64,000 nucleotides of DNA from Gordionus sp. m RMFG-2023 (Eukaryota; Nematomorpha; Gordioida; Chordodea; Parachordodidae): NCBI RefSeq assembly GCF_954871325.1, contig NC_088775.1, positions 59,807,561 through 59,871,560 on the forward strand, written 5' to 3'. The notes under the pieces are model-generated. The model saw nothing but the letters and a program-made list of their open reading frames with translations, had not been told where the DNA came from and did no database searches. Within the stretch, counting starts at the first letter, position 1. Each line of letters starts with the position of its first letter. The translations under genes and the position numbers were made by a program. Of this stretch, positions 12,473-24,757 are shown one piece after another.

Positions 12473-12625
12473 CAGGGGTTTCGAACCGTTAAGTATAGCA
12501 TTTCGGTTCGTTTCAGTTTTTTAAAATTTTATAAAGGTTTTGTTCCATTTCGGGTTTTTTGAGGTTTCGAATTTATAACGGTTTTTTTCGGTTCGTTCCG
12601 GTTTTTATAAATTTGATTTTAAAAA
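12473..12625. repeat. hAT-type terminal/subterminal repeat block (ggttcggttc family)
   Basis: The block opens caggggtttcgaaccg and then repeats cggttcgtt / aacggttt units, the same style of subterminal repeats as the hAT ends at 22827 and 24238. Only one end is visible, so it is probably a truncated element or a solo end. Confidence 0.5.
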
Positions 12626-12959
12626 AAAATTAATCATAAAGCATATATATATTAATCTTAGAGAAAAATCTTTTTAATTTATATATTTATAATTCCTTAT
12701 TTAATTTAACCATGAATTTGTTATCTAATTAACTAGTAATTTGCCTAATCTCTATTAAATTGAGACAATAAACTTGATATTGATTAATATGAAGATGACG
12801 ATATAATTGTAAAAAAATTTAAACTCGAAAAGAAATCACTAATTTATATTGCTCCCCAAAAAATTTAAGATGATAAAAATTAATTATTTTAAAAACCCGT
12901 TCTTTCTCTTATAACTGATTTTTATTTATCGACTGAAAAAAACTGATTGATGAACTAGT

Positions 12960-13975
12960 AACTACTAATGCATTACATATTGTATCATTACTTCTATAAC
13001 TTTCCTTCTAGCATGATGCCAATTTTGATGATTTTTTTTATTTTGCCAAAAATATGTTTAACTATCTACCAAACGGGTTAAAGTAGTAAAGAAGTATGAA
13101 ATACGCACTAATTATTGACTTAAATTTTCGAGATAATGCTTCCAGATGTTTGGCTAACTTTACACTTAAAACGTGATATCATAGTTAGTTTTTGGTTCAT
13201 AATTTGGTTACCTTTTCAATGGCTGGTGAAATTCATTAAAGAATGAATAAGGCACTAAATATTAACCCAAACCAGATAGTTAGAATTTCTATGTTCTCTG
13301 TTCTGGTATGATGCTAATTTTGACGATTTTTTATTAAAATTCTTCTCCTCGTTATACCAACTACCAAAAGAGAATAAAGTAATATAATATACTAACAAAG
13401 CCCTAGCTAATGGTTTGGTATAAGATCCAGGATGAATTAAAAGTACTAGAGGCATTAAATATTAGCGCATGCCAGATATAGTTTTTCACGATAGGCAATT
13501 TTCTTTTTTCTTTATATTATCTAGCGGATTAAATTAATATTCAACTATAATCTAAATATTGATAAAATTTACTGAATTAATGCTTTCCTTTTTAATCTTA
13601 AGGTTTCCAAAATACGGATACTAAAAATTTTGTCCTTTATGCACCACTATACTGGCTAAAGTCATACACTAATAAAGCACAAAACATTGCCATATTTTAG
13701 AATTAGGGCTTGTTCAGTCAACTTTAACGGAGATTATATTTGCCAAAAAATTAATTCCCCCCTCCACTGGAAAGTCATGGCTACGTCATTGATTGGATCT
13801 AAAGATCAGCGTAATAGGCTCTTGATAAAGCTGAATAATCTTATAATACCCAACAAAGATGCGACTTCTATGATTTTCTTGAAATAAAGGAGACTAAATT
13901 AAGAAAATTATTTATAGATAATTTTCTTTCAAGCACAAAATACTCAAAAGAACATTTTTGATCATTTTTCTTATT
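12960..13975. repeat. weak segmental repeat of about 180-300 bp
   Basis: A block gatgccaattttgatgattttt near 13015, then accaaacgggttaaagtagt, is echoed near 13308 (gatgctaattttgacgattttt, then ccaaaagagaataaagtaat) and faintly near 13490. This suggests two or three degenerate units. The ORFs at 13255-13455 (minus) and 13687-13887 (plus) fall here and show no domain. Confidence 0.35.
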
Positions 13976-13989
13976 AAAAATTTGTTTAT

Positions 13990-14090
13990 AAAATCAAATA
14001 CCATTACCATCAAGTGCTAGTACTGAGCGGTTATTTAGTGTATTAAAATCTTTACTTGTGATTGCCAGTCTTGACTTGGGGATGTTATTT
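13990..14090 (+). pseudogene. hAT transposase dimerisation-domain remnant
   Basis: The translation PLPSSASTERLFSVLKSLL is the core of the hAT C-terminal dimerisation domain (SSASxERxFS...). No intact reading frame, ends or target duplication are visible around it. It is a fragment of an Ac-like hAT element inserted in the long EMC1 intron. Confidence 0.65.
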
Positions 14091-14234
14091 TAGAAATGAT
14101 TTCATTATTAAAATAAATATGAAATAAATATTGCACCACATGATTATTTTTATTCCATAATTTTAGTCATTTTTTTTATTTAAATTCTTTTATATCAATA
14201 AATATATTGAAATATTTATAAATTTTGATTTTTA

Positions 14235-14650
14235 TTCCGCACAAGCCGGCTCAGCTTCGAGGCTGCCGAAAAAATTGGCTCAACCTTAGAGTGTAAGCTA
14301 ATAAAATCGGTTCAACCTTGGAGCACGAGTAGTAAAAATCGGTTCAATCTTGGAGCTCAAGCCGAATAAATCGGCTACACCTTGAAACGCGAAGTAAAAC
14401 AATTAGCTCAGCCTTGGAAAGCCAAAAAAATTGGCAACTTTGGAGCGCGAGCCAAAAAATCGTCTCAATCTTGGAGCGCGAGCCCAACAATCGACCTTAG
14501 ATCTCGGCTCAACTTTGGAGCGCCATTCTAAAAATGCTCAGCTTTGGAGTGCGAACCGAAAAAATTGGCTCAGCCTTGGAGCTTGAACCGAGAAAAATTG
14601 GGTAACCTTGCAGCGCGGGCCGAAAAAATCGGGTCAGCCTTGGAGTACAA
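14235..14650. repeat. 36-bp minisatellite, about 11-12 degenerate copies
   Basis: Units of about 35-37 bp read roughly gcgcgagccgaaaaaat, then cggctcaaccttgga. Most copies differ by several bases. A shorter run of the same unit lies in the opposite orientation at 25915-26045. The array is markedly richer in GC than its surroundings. Confidence 0.8.
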
Positions 14651-14829
14651 TCCAATCGATTTAATCTATTTTGATTTTTATATTAAAAATTAATATGCAA
14701 TAAATATTTTTGCTATTGAGTCTTAGAATATAAAATTTCCGTAATTACTTCTTAAAAATGAAACCTAACCATTATATTATAGTCTTATAGCTTGCCTTGT
14801 TATTATATTACTAGCAGATAACCCGTCAA

Positions 14830-15165
14830 GAATGACGGGGAATCAGAATTTTCTCCTTTATTTGATGATGGATGGATCAGAAATTTTCCTATCTTATGAT
14901 CTGTTATTCAGAAATTTATATTTATTTAGATAAGGGGTTATTCTAATTTCTATTATTTATATAAAATATGTTAATGATATATTTAGTAATTTTAATTTAT
15001 GTGCACTATCAAAAATCTCTTAAACGAAATTTTTATTCATTTATATTTGTAATTTATAATCTTAAATATATAATCCTAAGATTGGAAAATTTCTGATTCA
15101 TCCATCATTAAATAAAGGCTAAATTCATTAGTCATCTATCATTGAATAAAGGAGAAAATTCCAGC
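14830..15165. repeat. palindromic repeat (fold-back/MITE-like)
   Basis: The left arm near 14840-14900 (tttctcctttatttgatgat, then ggatcagaaattttcc) is matched in reverse near 15080-15165 (ggaaaatttctgattcatcc, then gaataaaggagaaaattcc). The loop is about 180 bp of AT-rich DNA. No coding capacity and no clear target duplication. Confidence 0.6.
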
Positions 15166-15459
15166 TATTTACTTATATATTTAATAACGAATCCTTAAAA
15201 ATTCCTAAAATATATATAAATTTAAGGCAAGATCACAACAGGCATTATTTTTTTTTTATTTATGCCAAAATAAAAATGGATTAATATTTCCTCCATATAT
15301 ACACTTCCCAATGGCTTTCTTTATTTCCTTAAGTCCAAAAATTTCTTGAATCCAACAATTATCAAATTTATTTTTGTAAATAAGGCATATCTGTGGTTTG
15401 CCCATCCTTTAAGTTCAAAAAAAGTCTGATGAGAAATGAAATAATTCAGTTATTGAAAT

Positions 15460-15863
15460 TAGAGACCTTCACGGGCCTTGATTTTTTCATCTGCCTCCAC
15501 TCCAGCTCAGGTCAGCAGTAAAAATAATTTGCAGGCCCAGTTTATATTTAATAAAAAATTAAAACCCAAGTCCATCATAAGTTTCAAAAATTTTGCCCAA
15601 GCCCATATTCAATTTAATTTATTGTTTTAAATGAAAATAAACATAATTTCAGTGTATTTAGGCAATCACTTTGTTTTCAATACTGAAATTTATTATTATT
15701 AGAAGAAAAAAATTGAAATATATTTTTAAGTTAGTTACAGTTGCTAAATTTAAATAAAATTTTTTAGGCCTTTTTTCAAAAACTCAAGTCTAGCCCAGGC
15801 ACGTTAGAAAATATATTATACCTGGCGCCCAATGGGCCGCAAGCCTCCCCATGAAGATCTCTG
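15460..15863. mobile_element. non-autonomous hAT element (404 bp)
   Basis: The ends are TAGAGACCTTCACGGGCC and, in reverse, CAGAGATCTTCATGGGG. They are flanked by a perfect 8-bp duplication ATTGAAAT (15452-15459, 15864-15871). The interior has ggccc / gcccag motifs and no ORF. By end sequence it belongs with the elements at 5608, 30648 and 41662 (consensus CAGAGAYCTKCA). Confidence 0.85.
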
Positions 15864-17280
15864 ATTGAAATTTTAAACCATTTTAAATCATTAAACTATT
15901 TTGTCACCTGAGTTAGAAGTTATTATCTCCATTTTTGTCTAATTTTTTTTTGATAGATTGATTATTTAAGAATATATTAATCTATTTACATAACTTAGAA
16001 TTTTAACTTATAAAATAAATTATAGCCAGTATTAGATTATTCTCTCTCCTTATTTCTTCCTATTGTTAAAATTATATTCCATTTACAAAAAATAATAAAT
16101 CCACCCAGCATGATTCTTTAAAACTTTCAAGTATTATGTAAATGGGATTAAAAGTATTTTAACTGATTGTATGGTTTTATATAATGATCCTGATATTACT
16201 GAAAAAAAGAATATTTTTTATTATTATTTTAAGAAAAATAATTTTTCATTCTATTAAAATATATTTTTTTAAAAATAAAATTTCTGTTGTTGTTTACAAT
16301 AGTAATTATTATTATTCAATAAAATTTTTGGATTTAAAGAGAAGCTGTTTGGAGAATAGAATAATATTTCTTAAAATAATATAAATAAAATTTGGTATTT
16401 ATTCTATCTCCAGTTTTAGAATAATAATAAAAATGATTTTTTAAGAAATATATCATTGGTATTTTATATAATTAAGTGATGAAGAACTATTAAATATACA
16501 CATCCTTAAATTAAAAAAGAAAATTAGGAAAGCATTTCTAATAATCAAAATACAGAAAAAAGTAGAGATAGAATAATATAATTTTTAAGCGACGATTTGT
16601 TAATAGAAGGAAAAAAATAAAATTCCATTAAAAGTAAAAGCAATATTTGAAACAAATGTTGAAAATGGACAAAAAATTTAAATAGATGCAATGAAAGGTA
16701 TTTTATTAAATGTAGACATATTATATTTTGCTCCTTAGTCAGAACAGAATTGAATGTTTCTAATGGATAGAAATTAAAAATGTTCCCAAATAGTCAAAAA
16801 TAAAATCATATAGTTGAATATGCAAAATCTGCTCTTCACTAAAAATGGGTCTGATTTCTCTTTATATTCCAATCCTTAAAAATGTAGTTAACTGCTAAGC
16901 AAGCTTTATTTTTTCCTATATCACTTCATAGACGTTGAAAGAATCTTTTCTTTAATCAATAGCCAAATGAGAGGAATGGATTAACTGTGTTCATTCTGCA
17001 AAGATTTCTATAAATTTTTGAGAAAATACCAAATATATTATGAAAAATATGGAATAAAAATAATATTATTTGTGAGTTATATGAATTTTATCTAATTAAG
17101 AAATGATTGGATTTATTCATTATTTTAACAAATTTTTCACATCCAGACACAATAGTTTTCACCCTTGAGAATTTCATATAATATCTACACATATCTCAAA
17201 AAATCATTCAAATGCCTTTAAGACCTTTATAAATACTCTTTTAAACAAAGACCTTCTATCATAGATTTGAATCAAATATG
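15864..17280. other. AT-rich stretch with one hAT remnant
   Basis: Mostly featureless AT-rich DNA. Around 16920-16990 (plus) the translation IDVERIFSLINSQMRGMD resembles the hAT dimerisation motif (xVERxFSLxNxQ). The ORF at 16184-16384 is a low-complexity hydrophobic translation of A/T runs and is not credible as a gene. Confidence 0.4.
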
Positions 17281-17289
17281 GAGCCAACC

Positions 17290-17720
17290 TGATTGTGTCA
17301 CAAAAACTCTGTGGTGGTATCCATATCCACTCCATTGCATTTGGCTATTTAGAAGATTATTAGCAAAAATAATTGCCATGGATCAAAATCCAGGGTCTTA
17401 ACTCATTAATATATAGCAATTAGGATTCAGTGTTAAAAGAGAAGTCAAAATAGTATGCCACTCATATTATATTCAGAATCCTCTTCCTAACATGGATATT
17501 ATCAAAGTACACTTAAAAAATGCTTTTCACAAATTTCGAGAACATTTCATTAATTGTTTTACTCCTAAATTCCTATACTGTGACATTAAAACTTCTTTAT
17601 TCAGCCTTCATGTCATAGACTCTGATGAAAGGATCCAGCAGGGGAACACATGTCCTCTCTTATAATACCTTGGTATTCGTGATCTCATCAAATAAAATAA
17701 TTGAAGTTTAAATTTCTTTG
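17290..17720 (+). pseudogene. non-LTR retrotransposon (LINE) reverse transcriptase fragment
   Basis: Ordered reverse transcriptase blocks are visible in one direction: FRRLLAKIIA, then IQLGFSVKREVKIVCHS, then NMDIIKVHLKNAFHKFREHF (palm motif A, with the catalytic Asp apparently replaced by His), then IDSDERIQQGNTCPLL (motif B, normally GxQQGDPxGP). The order and spacing fit a LINE polymerase. It is interrupted by stops and lacks motif C and the endonuclease, so it is a dead 5'- and 3'-truncated copy. I cannot name the clade. Confidence 0.75.
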
Positions 17721-18330
17721 AAGCCAATTTCAGAAGACTCATTCTTAATAAATCCAAACTGCTTCTTCCTTTGATAACTATGTGCAAAATAACAGAACTA
17801 TTTTATTTCATAGAAATGATAACTCATAAAGTATGATGTTTTTAATTTAACAACTCCAAGGGTGTAGTTAAACTGAGAATTATATAAATGCAAATATTTA
17901 ATTATATAACCTTTTTAAAATATATAATCGTACAAAATGCAAGTGGCTAAGCTATATTTCATGCTTTGATAGATTTTTTTTATTGATAACTTATCAAATA
18001 AAATTTGTTAGATTTTATAGTTATGAAAAATGAATATTTAGTCTGCAGCCCAATATCCGCCTTCTGATGAGTCATCTTGGGTTGAGTATATAAAAAGTTG
18101 ATTTTCGTAAATTGATTATTTTAAAAAATTATAAAAAATTTAAGCTTGGTTGTGAGTTTGGTTTATGATGATCACCATTGGACCGAATATGCTATAATAT
18201 TTTTATTGGACAAATATTCTTTAAAAGAACACTATTGGCTAAATTTGATTGACGTTTTTGACGATTATTATTATAGATTTGGCTATTTTTGACGATTATT
18301 ATAGATTTGGCTATTTTTGAAGAAAAATAA

Positions 18331-18625
18331 ATCGTATCAGGTCAATTCATCGAAACTTTTATCGCGAAACACTTTTTCGTGAATCTTTTATCGCGAATGT
18401 CGTTTATCGCTAAAAGTTTTTATAGCGAAGGTAAAATAAACCAATTCTGCGAATTTATCTCCGCGAAACATTTATAGCGAAGACAATTTCGCGAAGCCAT
18501 TGTCGCGAATTTATTTCCGCGAAACCTTAATTGCGAAATTATTAATAGCGAATACATTTTAGCGAACACTATAGCGGATTTTTTTATCGCGAGCGCATTA
18601 CCGCGAAACAATAAATATATTGCGA
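18331..18625 (+). repeat. left terminal repeat block, ttatcgcgaa units
   Basis: About fifteen irregular units of 14-18 bp containing cgcgaa or agcgaa (for example acttttatcgcgaa, tttatagcgaag). They are strikingly CpG-rich against the AT-rich background. The partner block in inverse orientation is 24758-25052. Such subterminal repeats usually bind a transposase. The minus ORF at 18420-18611 merely translates this repeat. Confidence 0.8.
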
Positions 18626-19009
18626 ATGCATTTATTTATAGGAAAACAACATATTATTTATTATTTGATGTTTTTTAATAAAAAATGATATTATTTTTGT
18701 TACAATTTATTAGTGATTTTCACGCCCAAGATTTTAATTAAAAAATATTTCTTGAAGTTCAAAAAGATTTATGAACATATTTTGATAAAAATTCTTAATC
18801 TTTGTAAATGTATTTTTTTTGAGGAATTCTTTTGTGAAATTTATTATAAATATACAATTTTTAAGTGAAATCTTTTATAGTTTTTTATCATTTTTGTAAA
18901 ATTATCTATTTCTCAAGTATATTAAAAGAGGTGGGTTTTCTAAATAATTTTTTTAAATATTTTTATTCAACTTATTTTATTTTATATGATCTTTTTAAGG
19001 AAAATAATT

Positions 19010-20620
19010 TAATGTGACAATTGTCATATTCGTAATTTTTTAAGATTTTTGAAATTTTTTGACTCAAAAGGGTAGAAATATCATTTATATTGTAAAGATG
19101 TTAAATTATAAATTCAATGAAGATGTTCCTTGGAAATATGGCAAGTATCATAATCGGTATTTTTAAACATATTAGATTTTTTTAATGCTAATGGACAAAA
19201 ATATGTATTTTTAACATGTTAAATAAATTATAATTTCAATTAGGATGTACCATATAAAATCGAAAATTGTCATAATCATTATTTTTAAAGTTTGTTTACA
19301 ATTTTTTGACGTAAATGGGCAAAAATATAAATTGTTACATATTAAAATAAAATTTCAGTGAAGGTATACCATAGATATAAGTTACAATTGTTATAATCGT
19401 TGTTTATAAAATTTTTTGAATATTTTTGTTGCAAATGGGTAAAAATATAGATTATAAATATGCTAAATTAAAATTTCATGAAGATGTACCATTGAAAAGT
19501 GACAATTGTCATAATCGTTATTTTTAAAGTTTTTTGAATTTTTTTGACCAAAATGGGTTAAAATAAGTATTGCTAGCATGTTTAAATAAAACTTCAGTGA
19601 AGATGTAGTACCCTAGATAAGTGACAATTATCATAATCATTATTTTTAAACTTTTTTGACATAAATGGGCCAAAATAAGTATTGATAACATATTTAAATA
19701 AAACCTCAGTGAAGATGTACCCTAGATAAGTGACAATTGTCAAAATCATTATTTTTAAAGTTTTTTGTATTTTTTTTAACGCAAATGGGTAACAATGTAG
19801 ATTGTAAACATGTTAAAATGAAAAAGTGACAATTGTCATGATCGTTATTTTATAACTTTTTAAAATTTTTTTTACGTAAATGGGCTAAAATAAGTATTGC
19901 TAACATGTTAAAAAAAAATTTCATTGAAAATGTACCCTAGATAATTGACAATTGTCATAATCGTTATTTTTAAAGTTAGTTTAATTTTTTTGACGCAAAT
20001 GGGTAAAAATATAGATTGTAAACATGTTAAATTAAAATTTCATAAGATATAGAAACATGACAATTGTCATAATCGTTATTTTATAACTTTTTGAATTTTT
20101 TTGACGTAAATGGGCTAAAATAAGTATTTCTAACATGTTTAAATAAAATTTCAGTGAAGATGTACCCTAGATAAGTGACAATTGTCATAATCGTTATTTT
20201 TAAAGTTTTTTGAATTTTTTTGACGCAAATGGGTAAAAATATAGATTGTATTGTAAACATGTTAAATTAAAATTTCATGAGGATGCATCATAGAAAAGTG
20301 ACAATTGTCATAATCGTTATTTTTAAAATTATTTGAATTTTTTAAACGCAAATGGCAAAAATATAAATTGCTTACATGTTAAAATAAAATTTCAGTGAAG
20401 ATGTGATAGGTTACAATTTTCATAATCGTTGTTAATAAAGTTTTTTTTGATTTTTTTGTTGCAAATGTGTAAAAATATAGATTGTAAACATGCTAAATTA
20501 AAATTTCATGAAGATATACCATTGAAAAGTGACAATTATTATAATCGTTATTTTTAAAGTTCTTTGATGTAAATGGATTAAAATATAGATTGTAATCCAT
20601 TTTAACCATATGTTTATAAA
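19010..20620 (+). repeat. tandem array, about 14 units of 110-125 bp
   Basis: Each unit carries the palindrome tgacaattgtca, then taatcgttatttttaaag, then a ttttttgacgcaaatggg step, then atgttaaat and a gtgaagatgtacc step. Recognisable units start near 19012, 19140, 19267, 19384, 19501, 19622, 19731, 19827, 19947, 20058, 20177, 20300, 20414 and 20531. The spacing fits unequal exchange in a satellite. Confidence 0.85.
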
Positions 20621-20969
20621 AATAAAATCTTAACAGATGTTGATTGTATCATATTACTAAATAATATTCATATGGTTTTTAAATTCTTTCTATAAAAATC
20701 CTACCCTGAATTCACTCAGCACTATTTTGCCACGAGTATACAAAAATATTTGATAACTGTTAATTCAATGTTATATATTTTTATAATGTAGAATTAGAAT
20801 TCATTAATTAAAGGAATATGATTGTGAATCCATATCTTAAAGTTTAGAATTTAACATAGGTTACAACTGTCTTTAATAATCACTTTGCATATTTTTATCA
20901 AATTTTAAGCAGGATAAAAGGAACAACGATTATAAGCATGAAAATATCAATTTGTTTTTTTGTTTCGAC

Positions 20970-21740
20970 TGAAATTTTATTTTAGCATGTTAACAATTTA
21001 TATTTTTGTCCAATTTAGTCAAACAATTCAAAAACTTTAAAAATAACGATTATGACTATTGTCACTTATCTAGGGTGCATCTTCACTGAAATATTAATTT
21101 AACATGTTAGCAATTTATATTTTAGCTCATTTGCTTCAAAAAAATTAAAAAACTTTAAAAATAACGATTATGACAATTGTCAATTATCTAGGGTACATCT
21201 TCATTGAAGTTTTATTTAAACATGTTAGCAATTTATTTTTTGCTCATTTGCGTCAAAAAAATTAAAAAAACTTTAAAAATGATTATGACAATTGTCACTT
21301 ATCTTGGGTACATCTCCACTGAAGTTTTATTTAAACATGTTATCAATACTTATTTTGGCCCATTTACATCAAAAAAAGTTTAAAAATAACGATTATTACA
21401 ATTGTCACTTTTCTATGGTACATCTTCATGAAATTTTAATTTAACAAGTTTGCAATCTATATTTTTACCCATTAGCATCAAAAAACTTTAAAATAAGGAT
21501 TATGAAAATTGTCACTTTTCTAGGGTGCATCTTCACTGAAGTTTTATTAATACATGTTAACAATACTTATTTTAGCCGATTTACGTCCAAAAAATTTAAA
21601 AAACTTTAAAAATAACGACTATGATAATTGTTACTTTTATATGGTTGCATCTTAATTGAAATTTTAATTTAACATGTTAAAAATACTGATTATGATAATT
21701 GTCATTTTTCTAAGGAACATCTTCAATAACGAATATAAAA
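20970..21740 (-). repeat. inverted tandem array, about 7 units of the same repeat
   Basis: The same unit as 19010-20620 runs in the opposite direction (ataacgattatgacaattgt near 21046, 21162, 21273, 21385, 21496, 21620 and 21695). The two arrays face each other across about 350 bp and form the inner arms of the fold-back. The arm lengths are unequal (14 against 7), so units were gained or lost after the inversion. Confidence 0.85.
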
Positions 21741-23139
21741 ATGTCAGATTAAATTATTTTCCTTAAAAAGATCATATAAAATAACATAAATAAGTTAAAT
21801 AAAGAAATTTAAAAAAAATATTATTTAGAAAACCCATCTCTTTTAGTATACTTAAAAAATCGATAATTTTACTAAAATGATAAAAATAACTATAAGAGAT
21901 TTCACCTAAAAGACAAAAAAATTCCTCAAAAAAGATTTAAAATTTTTATCAAAATATGTTCAAAAATAATATATTTTGTTTAAAATTTTGGTTGTGAAAA
22001 TCACTAATAAATTGTAACAAAAATAATATTACAATAGTAGAATATCATTTTTTTTATTAAAAAAACATCAAATAAAAGAAATCCATTTTTCAAATGACAA
22101 TTTCTAACAATCAACATATTTTTTTTAAAAAATTTTATCACGTAAAATTTTTAACATTACAAACGAAAAACGCGAATCAATTTTTCTTAAACAAAAACTC
22201 CAATTAGAAATTTTTAAACATAATTATACCTCTTTTTAAACATTTTTACTATAGCTCTTTTTAGAACCATTGATATTTTTAAAATGTACATTCACTTTTA
22301 ATATATATATATATATATATGTCGTATTGGGATATGGAATCATGTGGGATTCGGAATCCCAACTTGGGGATTCAAGATGTTGAATCCCCACGTTTTATTC
22401 GAGATCTTTTTTTAAAAATATTCTGAATCCCCATGAAAAATAAATAAAATATAATTATTTTTCTTCTCTTTTTTTGCGGCTGGCACCATATAATTAAAAG
22501 GCCAAAATAAGGGATTTAAAAAAAGTAAATAGTATAAAATTAAGGCATATAATATATGAAAAGGGATGAGATTAAGACATTTTTGTTTTAATAAATATTA
22601 ATTACTTTTTCTTCTCTTTTTTTGCAGGGCACCATATAATTAAAATGCCAAAATAAGGGATTTAATAAGAGAATTTTAATAAAAAGTAAATAGTATAAAA
22701 TTAAGAAATATAATGATGAAAAGGAATGAGGTTAAGACTTTTTTGTTTTAAAAAATATATTTATAAAAAATCCGAATTATTGCAACAATTATTCAATGCA
22801 ATATGGCATTTCATTGAACATTTAAGCAGGGACCCGAACCGTTTTTTATAACGGTTCAGTTTGGTTACGGTACGGTTCAGTATATAAAAAATTATAATGG
22901 TTACGTTTTGGTTACGGTTCTTAAGAAGAAATTTATATAAAGGTTCCGTTCGGTTCAGCTAATTATAAAGGTTCATTACGGTTAGAAATTTTTTTTTATT
23001 GAAGCAACACCATTTTCTAATTTATTTTTATTATAAGCATCTATGAATTATATATAAAAAAATATATATAAGATTCAAAATAACTCATTTTTAAATATAT
23101 TATTTGAATTTATAATTAATATATTTTTATAAATGGATT

Positions 23140-23225
23140 CCTTTTTGTTCGTTGTGACGATAACACAAAAAGCCCTTTCTACAGAAACTTGTGTTGCAGG
23201 AACCGCCAGTACTATAAGAGCACGT
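23140..23225 (-). pseudogene. hAT transposase C-terminal fragment (different subfamily)
   Basis: Minus-strand translation reads RALIVLAVPATQVSVERAF, the PATxxSxERxFS signature of hAT dimerisation domains, but unlike the fragment at 23715-23830. It indicates a second, separate hAT insertion in the same centre. Confidence 0.6.
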
Positions 23226-23714
23226 TTATATAATTCTGGATATTTAAATTATTTCCATTTCTAAAATATAAAAACTGAACCAGTTTAACCGTTTTTTATA
23301 ATTTTTACTCCTTCAAAAAATAATTATATCGGTTCGGTTTTATGGTTCAGATATTTATAACAAAAATAAATTTTTTTAATAAAAATATCTAAGGGGATTC
23401 GGAATCTTTTTTTTAAAAAAACAATTAAATTATATTTTTTTGCCGCCTGGCTGGCACCAGAAAATTTTATTTTTTAGAGATATTTAATATGTATTACTTT
23501 TTTGCTTTAAATCATTAAATACTCGAAGGCAATATTTTGTTTCACGCCCGAAAATTCACGGTGTTTTTAAATTTTTCAAAACTTTAATGCTATAAATTTA
23601 TACACTTTTTTGAATTTATTTCTTTAATTCCATAATCCATATAACAAAAAATTAATACATATTATAAATCCAAATTTTTACTTAGAAAAAGAATGTGTTT
23701 TTTTTTATTTCAAT

Positions 23715-23830
23715 TGTGTACGCCTTTCCTCTAATAGGCGATTGGCTACAGAAAATAACCTTTCACTAGAAGCCGAATTTGCCAGGGCTGACAAAATTTT
23801 ATTCTCTAATTTTCTCAAAAAAGGAAATAA
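23715..23830 (-). pseudogene. hAT transposase C-terminal fragment
   Basis: Minus-strand translation reads NKILSALANSASSERLFSVA, then NRLLEERRTQL, a near-consensus hAT dimerisation helix. Sequence on either side is degraded. It belongs to one of the hATs at the fold-back centre. Confidence 0.7.
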
Positions 23831-24757
23831 ATTTTCTTGCTTCCAAAACTTCAAAATATTGCCATTGTTATTTGTTTTATTATTTAAAATTTTATTTTGA
23901 TAATATTGATATTGGTATAATTTTAAAAAAAAATGACAAAACGCTAAAATATTAAAACTATATAAAAATATATAAAATTACTAAATAAAAATATATATTT
24001 AGCCTTTTTTTAAAAAAACATATTGATAATCTCAACTTAAAATTTGTTCTTTATTATAAATAATTTAGTTTTAACAATCTCTAAATGAGTCTGACCTTAT
24101 TTGGCTCAACCTAAAGATACATAGTATTTTTCCTTATTCATAATTGATTTTTAAAAACGGCTAACTCAATATTACATCCAGAAAAATAAACCATTAGAAC
24201 CGTAACCAAACTGAACCGTTATAAATGTTGGGTCCCTGCTTAAATGTTCAATGAAATGCCATGTTGCATTGAATAATTGTTGCAATAATTCGGATTTTTT
24301 ATAAATATATTTTTTAATATTTTTTAAAACAAAAAAGTCTTAACCTCATCCCTTTTCATTCATTATATGCCTTAATTTTATACTATTTACTTTTTTTTAA
24401 TTCTCTTTTCAAATCCCTTATTTTGGCCTTTTAATTATATGGTGCCAGCCGCAAAAAAGAGAAGAAAAAGTAATTATATTATTTTATTTTTTATTCATGG
24501 GGATTCGGAATATTTAAAAAAAAAGATCCCGAATAAAACATGGGGATTCTTGAATCCCCACTTTGGGATTCCGAATCCCACATGATTCCATATCCCAATA
24601 CGACATATATTCATTTTTTATATTTATATTTTGATTACATGTTTTAAAGATAAATGAATAATAAAAAAATTTCATAATATAATAATATAAATAAAAAATA
24701 TTAACATTAAATATAAATAAAATAAATTATTTTAATTTAAAAAAAAATAATAATAGG

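Larger units (their letters stand above)
18661..22076. repeat. inverted-repeat core of the fold-back element
   Basis: The left end (ttatttgatgttttttaat, then ttacaatttattagtgattt) and the right end are inverse complements over several hundred bp, up to the arrays of about 117-bp repeats. A second copy of this core, with most of the array missing and a hAT at its centre, lies at about 50575-52375 in an element with different ends. No protein-coding content is recognised. Confidence 0.75.
22827..24238 (-). mobile_element. hAT sequence at the centre of the fold-back, possibly two nested copies
   Basis: The ends are CAGGGACCCGAACCG and, in reverse, CAGGGACCCAACATTTATAA, with cggttcggtt subterminal repeats. 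Two separate hAT dimerisation motifs lie inside on the minus strand: about 23715-23830 (LANSASSERLFSVANRLLEE) and about 23140-23225 (LAVPATQVSVERAF). They differ, so at least two hATs contribute. The flanking 8-mers catttaag and cttaaatg are inverse, not direct, copies, so this is not a simple insertion. Confidence 0.65.
22321..24604. mobile_element. second fold-back element, arms about 420-550 bp
   Basis: The left end gtcgtattgggatatggaat and the right end (reverse) match base for base, and similarity continues through gggattcggaatccca, the ctggcaccatataattaaa block and cgaattattgcaacaatt to the hAT ends at 22827 and 24238. The left arm has an extra duplication of about 144 bp (the ggcaccatataatta block at 22485 and again at 22629). 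It is flanked by TA-rich microsatellite, so a target duplication cannot be judged. Confidence 0.8.

Noticed and set aside
18420-18611. 63-residue minus-strand protein
   Set aside because: It is a translation of the cgcgaa terminal repeat units.
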